From Sideroxydans sp. (lineage in GTDB: Bacteria; Pseudomonadota; Gammaproteobacteria; Burkholderiales; Gallionellaceae), in NCBI GenBank assembly GCA_028710605.1, contig JAQTTU010000003.1:297886-361885 (forward strand): a stretch of 64,000 nucleotides of DNA, given 5' to 3'. The notes under the pieces were generated by a model that did not search any database, was not told the DNA's origin, and saw only the letters and a program-made list of their open reading frames with translations. Position numbers and translations under genes: made by a program. Positions 19,434 to 29,029 of the stretch are shown one piece after another. Position 1 is the stretch's first letter, and each line of letters starts with the position of its first letter.

Positions 19434-20275
19434 CAGTTTTGGCTTTCTTTGACGGGTTCAATTTTGGAAGCAGATTCCAGCCAGGGTTCCAGCCGCTGGC
19501 CGAATGCGACCGTGGCCTGAAAAGATGAACCATTATCGAACGCTTGGCGGAAATCCAGCGGCACATTGATTTGATCGCTATGCAGTTCGGTGATGTAGCC
19601 GCCGATGACGGTCTGCTTGTTGACGTACATACTGCCGAGGCGAATCAGCCCGCGCACGATGGCATAGCGGCTGCGGTCGGGATAGCTCGCGCGCAAGCTT
19701 GCCAGCTCCAGGCCGGCATCAACCACAAACAGGCGGCTGCCCGTTTTTTGCTCGTGGCGGAAACTGTCCTCAGCGCTCTTCAATTTGTCCTGCAACTCTT
19801 TGCTGTCGGGCGCGGCAGCCAGCAGTTTGCGGCGTTCATCGACCTGGTTCGAGAGACGTAGCAAGTACTTCTGCCAGGCCGCGCCGTCCAGTTCCAGCAC
19901 CAGCAGCACTTCGCGTGTTTCATGGTCGAGGTACGACTGCCCGCTTTCCGGGCTGGCCGACAGTTTTTCCACCCCGAAACCGAGTTGCGCCAGCTTGGCT
20001 CTATCCAGCCAGACCGGCATGCCCCAGCGCCCCGCGTAAAGGGCGTAGTTGAATTCGGCTTGTTCGGGCTGATCGAAGCGCCAGTTCAGCGACAGCGCGA
20101 TGCCGCTATCCTCGCGCCCCGCATACGAATACGAATGCCCCAGCTCGCGCTGCGTCAGTTGCAACCGGCTTTCCGCTTCGCCGCTGCGGTTGTAGGCCGC
20201 GCCGCCCAGCGCCACGGCATTGGTCAGCAGGATGATGGCGCAGCCCGCGATCAGCGCATGTTTCCATTTCATCAT
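19433..20275 (-). CDS. Membrane-anchored GDYXXLXY (DUF4824-like) protein
   Basis: 280 residues. The ATG at 20275 is chosen for its GGGAGAA site and its ATGA overlap with the DUF2157 gene. It has one N-terminal TM helix ([23 protein letters not shown]), then a periplasmic domain with repeated strands. Such proteins are typically encoded directly after a DUF2157 integral membrane protein, as here. Their function is not established, but the conserved pairing suggests a complex. Linkage to panC by a 1-bp overlap is probably incidental to function. Confidence 0.75.
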   Translation of the reverse strand: MMKWKHALIAGCAIILLTNAVALGGAAYNRSGEAESRLQLTQRELGHSYSYAGREDSGIALSLNWRFDQPEQAEFNYALYAGRWGMPVWLDRAKLAQLGFGVEKLSASPESGQSYLDHETREVLLVLELDGAAWQKYLLRLSNQVDERRKLLAAAPDSKELQDKLKSAEDSFRHEQKTGSRLFVVDAGLELASLRASYPDRSRYAIVRGLIRLGSMYVNKQTVIGGYITELHSDQINVPLDFRQAFDNGSSFQATVAFGQRLEPWLESASKIEPVKESQN

Positions 20276-21351
20276 GGCGCTTCTCCCGTGAACAAACGAT
20301 AGTTGCTTGCCCGCAGGCGCTTGAGCACCACCAGGAACAGCACCGCCAGCAGACCCAGCACCAGGAAGAATAGATATTTCGGCATCGCATCCCACCACCA
20401 GTCGAAGACCTTGGTGTAAACGAAGATGACGAAGAAGGTGACCCCGGTGTTGATGACTTCCGGCCATTGCTTGCGCACGCCGAACCAGACCGCAATGGCA
20501 GAAGCGGCAAAACCGACCACCTGATAGAAGCCTTCGATGAAATCGGCATCCCAAGCCAGATAGCTGGAATAGCCCCAATTACCCATCACCAGCACCGGCA
20601 ACAGAAAGGTGAGCAGGCCGAAGATGCGGTACATGGGCGGAAAATCGGGGTATCCCCGGTGCGGCAGAAGCTGCGGCACGGCCAGCAACAACAGTGCCGC
20701 CGGGAAAAAATTCTCGGGATGTTGGCCGAAATAGAGCCAGTACATGCCGCCCCAAGTGCCGGTGCGCGCAGCGACATAGGCGACCACACACAAAATGCCC
20801 GCCACCAACAGCAAGCGTAAATCACAGGCGTAGGCCAGCAGAAAAGCCAGCGCCGCCCAAGGCAACAGCGCCTTGTCGGACGGGTTGATATTGAATATCT
20901 GCCCCAGCATGCTGATGTTCAGCACGAAACAGGCGAACGTGACCAGTGCCGCCAGCTTGGCGAAATAGCCGGACGCATCTTTGTGCTGGATGAACAGCGT
21001 GATGCCCAGCATCAGCAACGGCGCGGCAAGCAGAATCGACACCTGCGCAACCGTAGTGAGCCAGCCCCAGAACTGGTGAAAAAGAAAAAACACGCTGGCG
21101 GACAAGGCCAGCGCGCCGAACAACGAAGCGATGCGCATGCCCAACGACAACTGGCTGGCGCGCTTGGTTTGGTCAATATCGAAGTTCTGCGCATACTGGC
21201 CGAGCAACTGGCGATGATGCTCTGCTACTTGCTGATGCTGCTCGGCAGTCAGCGCCAGCACACCTTCTTTTTCCAGTGCTTCCAACTCGCTTTGAAAAAC
21301 GCGGATTTGGTCGGCGCGTTGCTGGGCATCGTGTTTGGAAGAGAGGTGCAT
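20272..21351 (-). CDS. DUF2157 integral membrane protein
   Basis: 359 residues. The N-terminal cytoplasmic helical segment (~1-65) fits the DUF2157 domain (FQSELEALEKEGVLALTAEQHQQVAEH). About nine to ten TM helices follow to the C-terminus. The gene overlaps the partner downstream by 4 bp. No transport or catalytic motif is visible. Confidence 0.8.
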   Translation of the reverse strand: MHLSSKHDAQQRADQIRVFQSELEALEKEGVLALTAEQHQQVAEHHRQLLGQYAQNFDIDQTKRASQLSLGMRIASLFGALALSASVFFLFHQFWGWLTTVAQVSILLAAPLLMLGITLFIQHKDASGYFAKLAALVTFACFVLNISMLGQIFNINPSDKALLPWAALAFLLAYACDLRLLLVAGILCVVAYVAARTGTWGGMYWLYFGQHPENFFPAALLLLAVPQLLPHRGYPDFPPMYRIFGLLTFLLPVLVMGNWGYSSYLAWDADFIEGFYQVVGFAASAIAVWFGVRKQWPEVINTGVTFFVIFVYTKVFDWWWDAMPKYLFFLVLGLLAVLFLVVLKRLRASNYRLFTGEAP

Positions 21352-21383
21352 GGCTTACTCCAAAACATCACAAATCAAAGTGG

Positions 21384-22841
21384 TTATGCCCAAATCGGCA
21401 CGTACTCTGAAAACTTTCTGGATTTATTTTCCGGGTCGGCTGCTTTTATAAGCTTTTGATCCATCGCTTCTTGTATGAGGGCCGAAACCATTGAGCGTTG
21501 CTTTTCCGGCATCTTGAGCCGCTCACGCAACGACCTATTTGTCATCGCGCCACCCGATAAATGTTTAAGAACCGAGTGCTGATAACAAGCCTCCAAACGT
21601 TCGCTGGGGGTCATTTGCGCAAAAGTTCTCGGCGAAAGCAATGTGACCTTGAAGTAGTTTGAGCCAGACTCAAATTTTATTGGCGGCAGGCCATACAGCT
21701 CCACATCAATACCGGCCTTCAACAACCCTGAACCTTGCTCCTCGCAGATTCTGTAACGTCGAAAGGCTCGTGCCAAATGTTCGTTACGCGACTCCGGTTG
21801 CGTCCCTATCAATCGGTTAATTTGTTTGGAGGGCAGCAATCCGCCGGGATTGGAAATTTCAATCCGATCATCGAATATCTCGACCAACGGCCCGGCACCC
21901 GTGACAGAAAAATCTTGATGTATAAGCGAATTTGCAATGATCTCCCGCAAAGCTATTTCTGGATAAACAGTGCGCCTTACCCGCAACGCTTGCTCGATGA
22001 TTTCACTTTGCGGCAACTGCGACATCACAAATTGCAGCATCCCTTGAAAACCGATGGCATACCCTTTCGTGCCTTCCTGCTCCAACTTCATATTGGCTTC
22101 GTTGTTGCCGTTATAAACGACCACTCTGGCCGCCTTGCGACTGATGTCAGGAAAATCACTCAATTTTCTGGCTGCTGCAATCGCCCCCAGATTAGTAACA
22201 TAGCCGCCATTCGCCGGCTCGCGGGTGATAAATCCTTCACCCTCTATCCATAGCAGTATTTCCTCCCGCGATGTCGGCACAGGCCTCCCCAACATGGCAA
22301 GAATAGGTTCGAGAGAAAACTTGTTCAGCAACGCATCTTCATCGAGCAAAACCGAAGCCCGGAGCTCTTCCCAGCGCGGGGTTCTGCTATGCAACATGAG
22401 CGTGCCTATTTCCTGCCTTGATGCCATCCGCGTTGTGCCACCCGAACGGATGAATGCGTGCTCCAATCCTTTGCCTCGCAGGTGTACCGGCTTAACAGAT
22501 GATTCAGGCACATGGACAAACAGCAAACGGACATCCCCATAATTTTCTACCGCATGATCCAAAGCCAACGGTGGCTCAACCGCACTTCGACCTAAATTGG
22601 CTAATTGATTGATGATCGATTCGATTTCAGCATCAGCGATACCAACAGGAGTGCCGGAATTATCTACGCCATAAACCAGGAATCCACCGCCGGGATAATT
22701 GGACAAAGATGATAGATGCTCTGCCAAGCGCTTCTTGTCAGGTGATAGTGCAGCTTTCCAATCCAGTTCATTTTGCTCGTGCCGGGGAGACTCCAAGCTA
22801 GCCATCAGCAAAGCAAGTGCACGATTCAACCAGTTTTTCAT
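21384..22841 (-). CDS. AlbA_2 (Schlafen-type) domain regulator/ATPase
   Basis: 485 residues. An AlbA_2 DNA/RNA-binding domain lies at ~20-145 (HEQNELDWKAAL, then NYPGGGFLVYGVDNSG and AFIRSGGTTRMASRQEI). A GHKL-type HATPase_c_4 region follows at ~300-395 (LREIIANSLIHQDFS; EIFDDRIEISNPGGLLPSKQI; EEQGSGL). The C-terminus resembles a winged helix (HSVLKHLSGGAMTNRSLRERLKMPEKQRSMV). The family is often labelled RecG-like or a transcriptional regulator and is common near mobile and defence genes. ATG at 22841 has no strong Shine-Dalgarno. The role is unproven. Confidence 0.8.
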   Translation of the reverse strand: MKNWLNRALALLMASLESPRHEQNELDWKAALSPDKKRLAEHLSSLSNYPGGGFLVYGVDNSGTPVGIADAEIESIINQLANLGRSAVEPPLALDHAVENYGDVRLLFVHVPESSVKPVHLRGKGLEHAFIRSGGTTRMASRQEIGTLMLHSRTPRWEELRASVLLDEDALLNKFSLEPILAMLGRPVPTSREEILLWIEGEGFITREPANGGYVTNLGAIAAARKLSDFPDISRKAARVVVYNGNNEANMKLEQEGTKGYAIGFQGMLQFVMSQLPQSEIIEQALRVRRTVYPEIALREIIANSLIHQDFSVTGAGPLVEIFDDRIEISNPGGLLPSKQINRLIGTQPESRNEHLARAFRRYRICEEQGSGLLKAGIDVELYGLPPIKFESGSNYFKVTLLSPRTFAQMTPSERLEACYQHSVLKHLSGGAMTNRSLRERLKMPEKQRSMVSALIQEAMDQKLIKAADPENKSRKFSEYVPIWA

Positions 22842-23213
22842 TTGGACGTTTCCAACTGAAATAAGAACACTTTAAATATCATCATGTTGCAAACGTAGTG
22901 CGTCTTTAGCATAAATAAAACCTGCGCGGCTTTCGGCTTCATATCTCCAGAGGATTAATCTCCGCTTCGGTAAAGCTTTTACCCTACCTACAGAATATTT
23001 GAACTTTATCAAGACATACTGCGGGTAGATATGTTTATTGATCCGGCACTCAAACAGTATCGCTTTCGTCATTCCCGCGAAGGCGGGAATCCAGCAAAGA
23101 AAACCACCCGCGAAGCGGACAAGTGCTTGGTTTTGTCCCGCTTCGCGGGGGAGTATTCATTCAACTGGATACCCGCCTTCGCGGGTATGACGTGCTACTT
23201 CATTCGTGCCGGA
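22842..23213. other. Intergenic region between panB and the AlbA_2 gene
   Basis: 372 bp without a supportable gene; the right two-thirds is a long inverted repeat (23068-23191). Confidence 0.6.
23068..23191. repeat. Inverted repeat with CATTCCCGCGAAGGCGGGAA arms
   Basis: Outer arms read GTCATTCCCGCGAAGGCGGG (23068 on) and its mismatched complement ending GCGGGTATGAC (23191). A further hairpin with CCCGCGAAG/CTTCGCGGG lies inside. A diverged relative is at 47283-47390. Confidence 0.85.
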
Positions 23214-24008
23214 TCAATAGAAGCTATGTTCCGCCGCCGGAAACGTACCCGCTTTAACTTCGGCCACATAGTTCGCCACCGCCTGCGCAATCGAACCCGC
23301 GCCGGGCATAAAATCCTTCACGAAGCGCGCTTTTTTGCCGGGATAGATGCCCAGCATGTCGTACACCACCAGCACTTGACCGGAACACCCCGCGCCTGCG
23401 CCTATGCCTATGGTGGGAATGGAAAGCTGGGCGGTGACTTGGGCGGCGAGTGCGGCGGGGATGGCCTCCATCAGCATCATGCCCGCGCCCGCCTGCTGCA
23501 AGGCCAGCGCATCTGCGATCAATTGCTGCGCGTCGGCATCGCTCTTGCCTTGCACCCTGTAGCCGCCAAGCTGGTTGACCGACTGCGGCGTGAGGCCGAG
23601 GTGGCCGCACACGGCGATGCCGCGCGAAGTGAGGAAATGCACGGTCTCCACCATTGCAGCACCCCCTTCCAGCTTGACCATCTGCGCGCCCGCCGCCATC
23701 AGTTGCGCGGCATAAGCGAAGGTTTCGCGCGGGCTGACTTGCGACGTGCCGAACGGCATGTCGGCCATAATGAACGCCTGCCGCGCGCCGCTTGCCACGC
23801 AGGCCGTGTGATAAGCCATTTGCTCGATGGTCACCGGCAGCGTGCTTTCGCGCCCCTGCACCACCATGCCCAGCGAATCGCCGACCAGCAACACGTCCAC
23901 GCCGCTGTTTTCCATCAGCGTGGCAAAGCTCGCGTCGTAGCAAGTCAGCACGGCGATCTTTTCGCCTTTGTTGCGCAGGGTTTGCAAAGTTGTCAGCGTT
24001 TTTCTCAT
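23214..24008 (-). CDS. panB: 3-methyl-2-oxobutanoate hydroxymethyltransferase
   Basis: 264 residues from the ATG at 24008 (AAGGAGG 6 bp upstream; the codon before is TTG). It transfers a hydroxymethyl group from methylene-THF to ketoisovalerate, the first step of pantoate synthesis. Mg2+-binding DSLGM and the motifs [22 protein letters not shown] and [11 protein letters not shown] are intact. It is separated from panC/panD by about 4 kb. Confidence 0.97.
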   Translation of the reverse strand: MRKTLTTLQTLRNKGEKIAVLTCYDASFATLMENSGVDVLLVGDSLGMVVQGRESTLPVTIEQMAYHTACVASGARQAFIMADMPFGTSQVSPRETFAYAAQLMAAGAQMVKLEGGAAMVETVHFLTSRGIAVCGHLGLTPQSVNQLGGYRVQGKSDADAQQLIADALALQQAGAGMMLMEAIPAALAAQVTAQLSIPTIGIGAGAGCSGQVLVVYDMLGIYPGKKARFVKDFMPGAGSIAQAVANYVAEVKAGTFPAAEHSFY

Positions 24009-24037
24009 CAATTCCCTCCTTCAAAATTCACCACGAC

Positions 24038-24107
24038 GTAGGGTGGATAAGCGAAGCGCATCCACCTTCAGCATGTTTGGTGGATGCGCTTCGCTTATCC
24101 ACCCTAC
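24038..24107. repeat. Long perfect inverted repeat after panB
   Basis: 27-bp arms, GTAGGGTGGATAAGCGAAGC... and its exact complement, surround a 16-nt loop. This is an intergenic repeat type with a strong hairpin, lying between the deoxynucleoside kinase and panB on the minus strand. Confidence 0.9.
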
Positions 24108-24114
24108 ACTCTTA

Positions 24115-24756
24115 TCATTCCCCCACGTTGAAATATTCCCTGCGTCCGCGCATCTTGCCGATACGTTCCAGCAGCAGATTGAAGTCGTCCGCATTATCCA
24201 CAAAATTCAGGTGTTCGCTATTCACCACCAGCAGCGGCGCTTCGTCGTAGTGGTGGAAAAACTCGCCATAGCTTGCGGCCAGACGCGCCAGATAGTCGTC
24301 CTGAATGGTGCGTTCGTAACGGTTGCCGCGCCGCCGCACGCGCTCGGACAGCGCATACACCGGCGCTTGCAGATAAATCACCAGATCGGGCACGGGCGCT
24401 TGCGGAGCAATGCTCTGCTGGATGGATTGGTATAACTTGTATTCATCGTCGCTCAAGGTCAGCCGCGCGAACAGCGCGTCTTTTTCGAACAGGTAATCGG
24501 AAACGGTACGGCTTTGGAACAGATCCATCTGTGCCTGATCGCGCGCCTCGTTGATGCGCTGGAACAAAAAGAATAATTGCGTGGGCAAGGCATAGCGCAC
24601 CGGGTCTTGGTAAAAGTTCGCCAGAAAAGGATTGTCTTGCGGCTTCTCCAGCAAAGGCTGCGCCTCGGCATGATCGGCCAAGCGCTGCGCAAGACTGGTC
24701 TTGCCCACGCCGATGGGGCCTTCCACCACGATGTAGCGATATTTACTCAGGGGCAT
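24115..24756 (-). CDS. Deoxynucleoside kinase family protein
   Basis: 213 residues. The P-loop GPIGVGKTSL is at residues ~13-22. The dNK-type motifs LFFLFQRINEARDQ, SRTVSDYLFEKDALFA (DR[S/T]-like lid and substrate region) and RGNRYERTIQDDYL follow. It phosphorylates deoxynucleosides with ATP in salvage. It sits next to folK and pcnB, an order common in betaproteobacteria. The exact base specificity cannot be read. Confidence 0.88.
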   Translation of the reverse strand: MPLSKYRYIVVEGPIGVGKTSLAQRLADHAEAQPLLEKPQDNPFLANFYQDPVRYALPTQLFFLFQRINEARDQAQMDLFQSRTVSDYLFEKDALFARLTLSDDEYKLYQSIQQSIAPQAPVPDLVIYLQAPVYALSERVRRRGNRYERTIQDDYLARLAASYGEFFHHYDEAPLLVVNSEHLNFVDNADDFNLLLERIGKMRGRREYFNVGE

Positions 24757-24779
24757 TTATAAAAACCTTCAACCCTTTG

Positions 24780-24855
24780 CCACAGAGAACACAGAGTACA
24801 CAGAGATAGATGCGCGCTAAATTGCTTTTCTCTGTGATCTCTGTGTCCTCTGTGG
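24780..24855. repeat. CCACAGAGAACACAGAG-type inverted repeat, copy 1
   Basis: Arms CCACAGAGAACACAGAG and CTCTGTGTCCTCTGTGG with a central AT-rich spacer. A related, larger copy is at 56285-56414. Confidence 0.85.
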
Positions 24856-25341
24856 CTAAATAAGTTTTTCAAGCTGTTGGTCGTCACACAACCTCGCCGC
24901 GTCTGCCGCAAAACCCACACCCGGAATCACGCATTGCGGTGCGATCTCCAGCAAGGGCTGCAACACGAACGCGCGCAGATGCATTTGCGGGTGCGGGATG
25001 GTCAGGCCGTGCTGGTGATGGATCAAATCGCCGTAGAGCAACACGTCCAGATCCAGCGTGCGCGGCGCATTCTGGAATTCGCGCGTGCGTCCGCATTCGT
25101 GCTCCAGCGCCAGCAACGCATCCAGCAATTCGCGCGGAGCCAATTCCGTTTCCAGTTGCGCCACCGCGTTGATGAAATCCGGCTGTTGCAAATAGCCCAC
25201 CGGCGCGCTGCGATACAGCGAAGAATGGCGTATTACCTGCGTGTGCGGCAAATTGCCCAGCGCTTGCAAGGCATGCGACACCTGCGCGACCGGATCAGCC
25301 AGATTGCTGCCCAACCCGATAAATGCGATATGTTTTGTCAT
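24856..25341 (-). CDS. folK: 2-amino-4-hydroxy-6-hydroxymethyldihydropteridine pyrophosphokinase
   Basis: 161 residues. It transfers pyrophosphate from ATP to 6-hydroxymethyl-dihydropterin in folate synthesis. The family motifs FIGLGSNLADP, YRSAPVGYLQQPDFINAV and the catalytic RTLDLDVLLYGD (two Mg2+-binding Asp) followed by PHPQMHLRAFVLQPLLEI are all present. The length is standard. Confidence 0.97.
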   Translation of the reverse strand: MTKHIAFIGLGSNLADPVAQVSHALQALGNLPHTQVIRHSSLYRSAPVGYLQQPDFINAVAQLETELAPRELLDALLALEHECGRTREFQNAPRTLDLDVLLYGDLIHHQHGLTIPHPQMHLRAFVLQPLLEIAPQCVIPGVGFAADAARLCDDQQLEKLI

Positions 25342-25409
25342 TGATAATCATCCTGCCTGACTCCCTTCTCCCGCCAGCGGGCGAGGGAATGTATTTTTTT
25401 ATGACCGCA

Positions 25410-26756
25410 TCAACCAATCGGCAGTTCGGCTTGCGCTGCGCCACCGGGTTTCTTGGTACGGCGGCGGCGTTTTTTCGGGCCGCCAGTGTCGGGCAACAAC
25501 ATCTCGGCGCGGCGCTCGTCGCCGGCGTGCTGAAATTCTTCCCACCATGTACCCAGTTCGGTGGCCGCTTCGCCGCTCTGGCAGCGCAACAACAGGAAAT
25601 CGTAAGCGGCACGGAAGCGCGGCAAGGCCAGCAAACGCATGGGGCGCTGTCCGCCGCGCTGCTCGAAGCGCGGTTGCAGCAGCCACAATTCTTTCATCAC
25701 CGTATCGTAACGGCGCGGGATGGCGAGCTGCGCGCGTTGCCTGTCCAGCACTTCATCCATCGCCGCGTGCATCGCGGCGATCGGCTTCTCGCCCGCTTCC
25801 TGCTTGGCTTTCCACGCGACCAGCACTTCGTGCCACAACAATGCGCCGAACAAAAATGCGGGCGACGTGGCTTTGTCTTCGGCGATGCGCTGGTCGGTGT
25901 TTTGCAGCGCCAGCATGACAAACTTCTCGCCCATCGGCTGCTCCAGAATCACATCCAGCATCGGCAACATGCCGTGGTGCAAATGCATGGCGCGCAATTT
26001 TTTGATGCATTCATATGCGTGCCCGGACAGCAACAGCTTGAGCATTTCGTCGAACAGACGCGCCTCCGGCACATTGCGCAACAGCTCTTTCATTTTGAAA
26101 ATAGGCGCGGCGGTGGCCTGATCCAGCTTCATGCCCAGCTTGGCCGAAAGCCGCACCGCGCGCAGCATGCGCACCGGGTCTTCGCGGTAGCGCACTTCGG
26201 GGTCGCCAATCATGCGCAAGGTGTTGGCGCGGATGTCGGCATAACCGTTGTGGTAGTCGAAAATTTCCTGCGAAGTGGGATCGTAAAACAGCGCGTTGGC
26301 AGTGAAATCGCGGCGTTCGGCATCCTGTTTCTGGTCGCCGAATTCATTGTCGCGCAAGATGCGCCCGTGCTCGTCGGTCTCGGCATCTTCCGCATCAATG
26401 GCGCGGCGGAAAGTGGAAACTTCCACCGTTTCCTCGCCGAACATCACATGCACCAAACGGAAGCGCCGCCCGATGATGCGCGCGCGGCGGAACACGCGGC
26501 GCACCTCTTCCGGCGTGGCATCGGTGGCCACGTCGAAATCCTTGGGCTGGCGATCCAGCAGCAGATCGCGCACCGCGCCGCCCACCACAAACGCCTGAAA
26601 ACCTGCGGCCTGCAAACCGTCGGTGACGCGCTTCGCGCCGTAGCTGATGCCGTCGCGGCTCACCTTGTGCTCGGAATAGGGAATCAGATGCGCAGCGCCT
26701 GCAACCCGCGCCGGAGCGGACTTGCCGAATACCTTCTTGAACAGTTTTTTTATCAT
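25410..26756 (-). CDS. pcnB: Poly(A) polymerase PcnB
   Basis: 448 residues. Class II nucleotidyltransferase signature: FVVGGAVRDLLLDRQPKDFDVATDATPEEV with the metal-binding DxD (DFDVAT), then RRDFTANALFYDP and REDPVRMLRAVRLSAKLG, which separate this family from minor CCA transferases. The Arg/Lys-rich C-terminus (KKRRRRTKK) binds RNA. It adds poly(A) tails that promote RNA decay. folK lies 68 bp downstream, separated by a short CTCCCGC palindrome. Confidence 0.93.
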   Translation of the reverse strand: MIKKLFKKVFGKSAPARVAGAAHLIPYSEHKVSRDGISYGAKRVTDGLQAAGFQAFVVGGAVRDLLLDRQPKDFDVATDATPEEVRRVFRRARIIGRRFRLVHVMFGEETVEVSTFRRAIDAEDAETDEHGRILRDNEFGDQKQDAERRDFTANALFYDPTSQEIFDYHNGYADIRANTLRMIGDPEVRYREDPVRMLRAVRLSAKLGMKLDQATAAPIFKMKELLRNVPEARLFDEMLKLLLSGHAYECIKKLRAMHLHHGMLPMLDVILEQPMGEKFVMLALQNTDQRIAEDKATSPAFLFGALLWHEVLVAWKAKQEAGEKPIAAMHAAMDEVLDRQRAQLAIPRRYDTVMKELWLLQPRFEQRGGQRPMRLLALPRFRAAYDFLLLRCQSGEAATELGTWWEEFQHAGDERRAEMLLPDTGGPKKRRRRTKKPGGAAQAELPIG

Positions 26757-27011
26757 CGTCAGAAAAAGTTGAAATCGCCGCGAGGTATGCGGCGATGCGC
26801 GGGATTATACACCGCGCCCTTGCGCCTTCCGCTTAACCCGGCTAACTAGGCCAGTTCCTTCTCTCTTGCTGGTAGAGGCTAGCTTGGCCTGCCCTGAGCC
26901 TGTCTAAGGAGGGGAAGAGTTGTGGGGCGGTAGAAACCCGAAAACCGTGGTTTCCTATTATTTATTCAGTTCAATTGCTTCGGGTGCTGCTCATTCAATT
27001 GCAGGTGACTA

Positions 27012-27650
27012 TTAACCGCCTGGCGTAATCTCCAGCATTGCATCGCCGTAGCCACCACCACCGCAGTTGCCTACATATACATAATTAAGACCAACATCAA
27101 AAAGTCGCTTCTCACCACGCCTAAATGCCTTGAGACTTTCGTCTCGCCTTATTTGAACAACGACACCATTCCGCCAAATCACCCAACTCAATGCACGTAC
27201 ACCCTCATCCTCATCTGCGCGCTCACGAAATACCTTGCAACAGTCTGGATTTTTTGCCCAATAATCCGCAGCAAGTTTTTTTGCAAGTTCAGAACCCTGC
27301 TCTACATTGGAGGGGTCAAATTTATAAAGCAGCATAGCTAAAGCAGCCTTAATGAACTCCTCATCCGTAGGATATTTCCCATCCTTCGAGCACCGACCAT
27401 GCGAACCCGATGTCATAAATTGGAAAGACAAGACCAAAGCAATGATCGCGACAATCGAAACAAGTGCAATTCTTTTTCTCCCACGAACAAGTTGAGCGCA
27501 TCCCTGCCATCTTCTTTTGCCTTCCTCCGTGGTCATTTCTTCACGCACTGCCATAAAAAATATGCCGCCCAGTAACAGCGCAATCCACCCATATGGGGAG
27601 AATAGAAAACCCGCCAACAAGAGGTCGCCAATGTCTTGAATAAATCTCAT
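27012..27650 (-). CDS. Hypothetical membrane protein with two TM segments
   Basis: 212 residues, not recognised. Two hydrophobic helices (~8-35 and ~60-80) flank a short basic loop. The C-terminal domain (~85-212) has paired cysteines (NPDCCKVF), an amphipathic stretch and a glycine-rich end (GNCGGGGYGDAML). ATG follows AAGGGTGGC. Both neighbours are separated by long intergenic stretches, so it is probably transcribed alone. No function can be assigned. Confidence 0.65.
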   Translation of the reverse strand: MRFIQDIGDLLLAGFLFSPYGWIALLLGGIFFMAVREEMTTEEGKRRWQGCAQLVRGRKRIALVSIVAIIALVLSFQFMTSGSHGRCSKDGKYPTDEEFIKAALAMLLYKFDPSNVEQGSELAKKLAADYWAKNPDCCKVFRERADEDEGVRALSWVIWRNGVVVQIRRDESLKAFRRGEKRLFDVGLNYVYVGNCGGGGYGDAMLEITPGG

Positions 27651-27905
27651 GCCACCCTTCTTTCCACCTGCCCATGGTTCGCATCATTCGCCGCCGAAAA
27701 ACAGGGGAGACCACGGTTCCCCATTCACAACCTTGCAGAAAAAATTGATCCCCCATTTTTCTTGACATAGCCATCGCGGGCGCAATGCGGATGCGCCTTG
27801 GGTTGTGCGTTTGGTCTTGTCAGTCGGTTCATGCCAGCACCCTAGCTTGCGCTCCAGTCTTGGTCAACGTGAAAAACGGCCTATATATTTTCCCAACTTC
27901 ATCGC

Positions 27906-27973
27906 AACGCCCGTCGATAGGCGATCTAGCCCATGCACTTGATGGAGATGCCCGAATCTATTGGCTTGCGGGC
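27906..27973 (+). repeat. Dispersed palindromic repeat, copy 4
   Basis: AACGCCCGTCGATAGGCGAT...CACTTGATGGAGATGCCCG, forward orientation, followed by a diverged ATTGGC..GCGGGC end. Confidence 0.85.
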
Positions 27974-28101
27974 TAGCGCGGATGGAGAATTCGCTGTTCG
28001 GGGCGTTCATGCGCCGGATTCGCCCTATCACCCGTCTGCGGAAGAGACCGCACCCGACCAATGATCGCCCGAATTGATTCCCCTGAACCGTGCTGATTTT
28101 C

Positions 28102-28169
28102 GTAGGTCGGGATTTATCCCGACGATGTTCACGGTTTGAAAAAAATCGTCGGGATAAATCCCGACCTAC
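28102..28169. repeat. Perfect inverted repeat GTAGGTCGGGATTTATCCCG
   Basis: Arms GTAGGTCGGGATTTATCCCG... and the exact complement, with a ~22-nt AT-rich centre. This is a different palindrome family from the CAATAGGCGATCTAC elements. Confidence 0.9.
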
Positions 28170-28194
28170 AAAAGCGTGAGATTCATGGGTAATT

Positions 28195-28857
28195 TCAACG
28201 CAGCGAGATAACCGCCCAGCCGTGCGCTTCGGCGTGTTTGCGCAAGGTGACATCGGGATCGACGGCGACCGGATGTTTGACTTTTCCCAGCAGCGGCAGG
28301 TCGTTCATGGAATCGCTGTAAAACCACGACTGTTCAAAACTTCCCCAACCCCAACCGCGCTCCACCAACCAGCTTTCCATGCGCGTCACTTTGCCTTCGC
28401 GGAAGCTGGGCACGCCCGCCACTTGTCCGGTGAATTCGCCGTCGATTTCTTCGGGATCGGTGGCGATCAGATGCGCCACGCCGAATTCGCGTGCGATGGG
28501 CGCGGTGACGAAGCTGTTGGTGGCGGTGACGATCACGCACACATCCCCGGCGGCTTGATGTTTCGCCACCAGCTCGCGCGCTTTGTCGCCCATCATCGGG
28601 CGAATTTTGATGCGCATGAATTCCGCGTGCCATTCGTCCAGCACGCTGCGCGCATGGCGCGACAGCGGCTTCAACTGAAAGTCGAGAAACTCGTGGATGT
28701 CCAGCGTGCCCGCTTTGTATTGTTCGTAGAACGCGAGGTTTTTCGCCTCGAACAATTCGCGGTCGAGCACGCCTTGCTCGATCAAAAATTGCGACCACTC
28801 GAAATCGCTGTCGCCGCTCAGCAGGGTATTGTCCAGATCAAATAAAACCAAATTCAC
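28195..28857 (-). CDS. HAD-IB family hydrolase (SerB/phosphatase-like)
   Basis: About 220 residues from the GTG at 28857, where AGGA is spaced 6 bp; an ATG at 28863 abuts the site. Motif I is LVLFDLDNTLL (nucleophile Asp, acid Asp two residues on). Motif II is VIVTATNSF, and motif III/IV is FYSDSMNDLPLL. The IB-type helical cap lies between. Members hydrolyse phosphomonoesters such as phosphoserine or lysophospholipids. The substrate here is not known. It is encoded near hda and pcnB as in other betaproteobacteria. Confidence 0.88.
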   Translation of the reverse strand: MNLVLFDLDNTLLSGDSDFEWSQFLIEQGVLDRELFEAKNLAFYEQYKAGTLDIHEFLDFQLKPLSRHARSVLDEWHAEFMRIKIRPMMGDKARELVAKHQAAGDVCVIVTATNSFVTAPIAREFGVAHLIATDPEEIDGEFTGQVAGVPSFREGKVTRMESWLVERGWGWGSFEQSWFYSDSMNDLPLLGKVKHPVAVDPDVTLRKHAEAHGWAVISLR

Positions 28858-28913
28858 TATCATTCCTTTATCAAAAACAAGGCCTGCACCCATAAGCGCT
28901 AACTTATCCAATT

Positions 28914-29010
28914 CCTCCCCCTTCAAGGGGGAGGTTAGGTGGGGGATGGGGTCGAATTCCGTGAAATTTAACCCCATCCCCACCCCAACCCTCCCCTTGA
29001 AGGGGAGGGA
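28914..29010. repeat. Nested inverted repeats (CCTCCCCCTTCAAGGGGGAGG type)
   Basis: Two local hairpins (CCTCCCCCTTCAAGGGGGAGG and the CTCCCCTTGAAGGGGAG counterpart) are themselves arms of a larger inverted repeat with GGGGATGGGG/CCCCATCCCC. Similar composites occur at 50648 and 52296. Confidence 0.85.
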
Positions 29011-29029
29011 GAAATACTCCGGCTACCGC

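Larger units (their letters stand above)
27651..28194. other. Intergenic region with two repeat elements
   Basis: 544 bp with no supportable gene. It holds dispersed palindrome copy 4 (27906-27973) and an inverted repeat GTAGGTCGGGATTTATCCCG (28102-28169). Confidence 0.6.

Noticed and set aside
25323..26849. 508-codon ORF on the plus strand opposite pcnB
   Set aside because: Antisense to a well-supported gene, with low-complexity His/Arg/Gln composition typical of GC-rich shadow frames.
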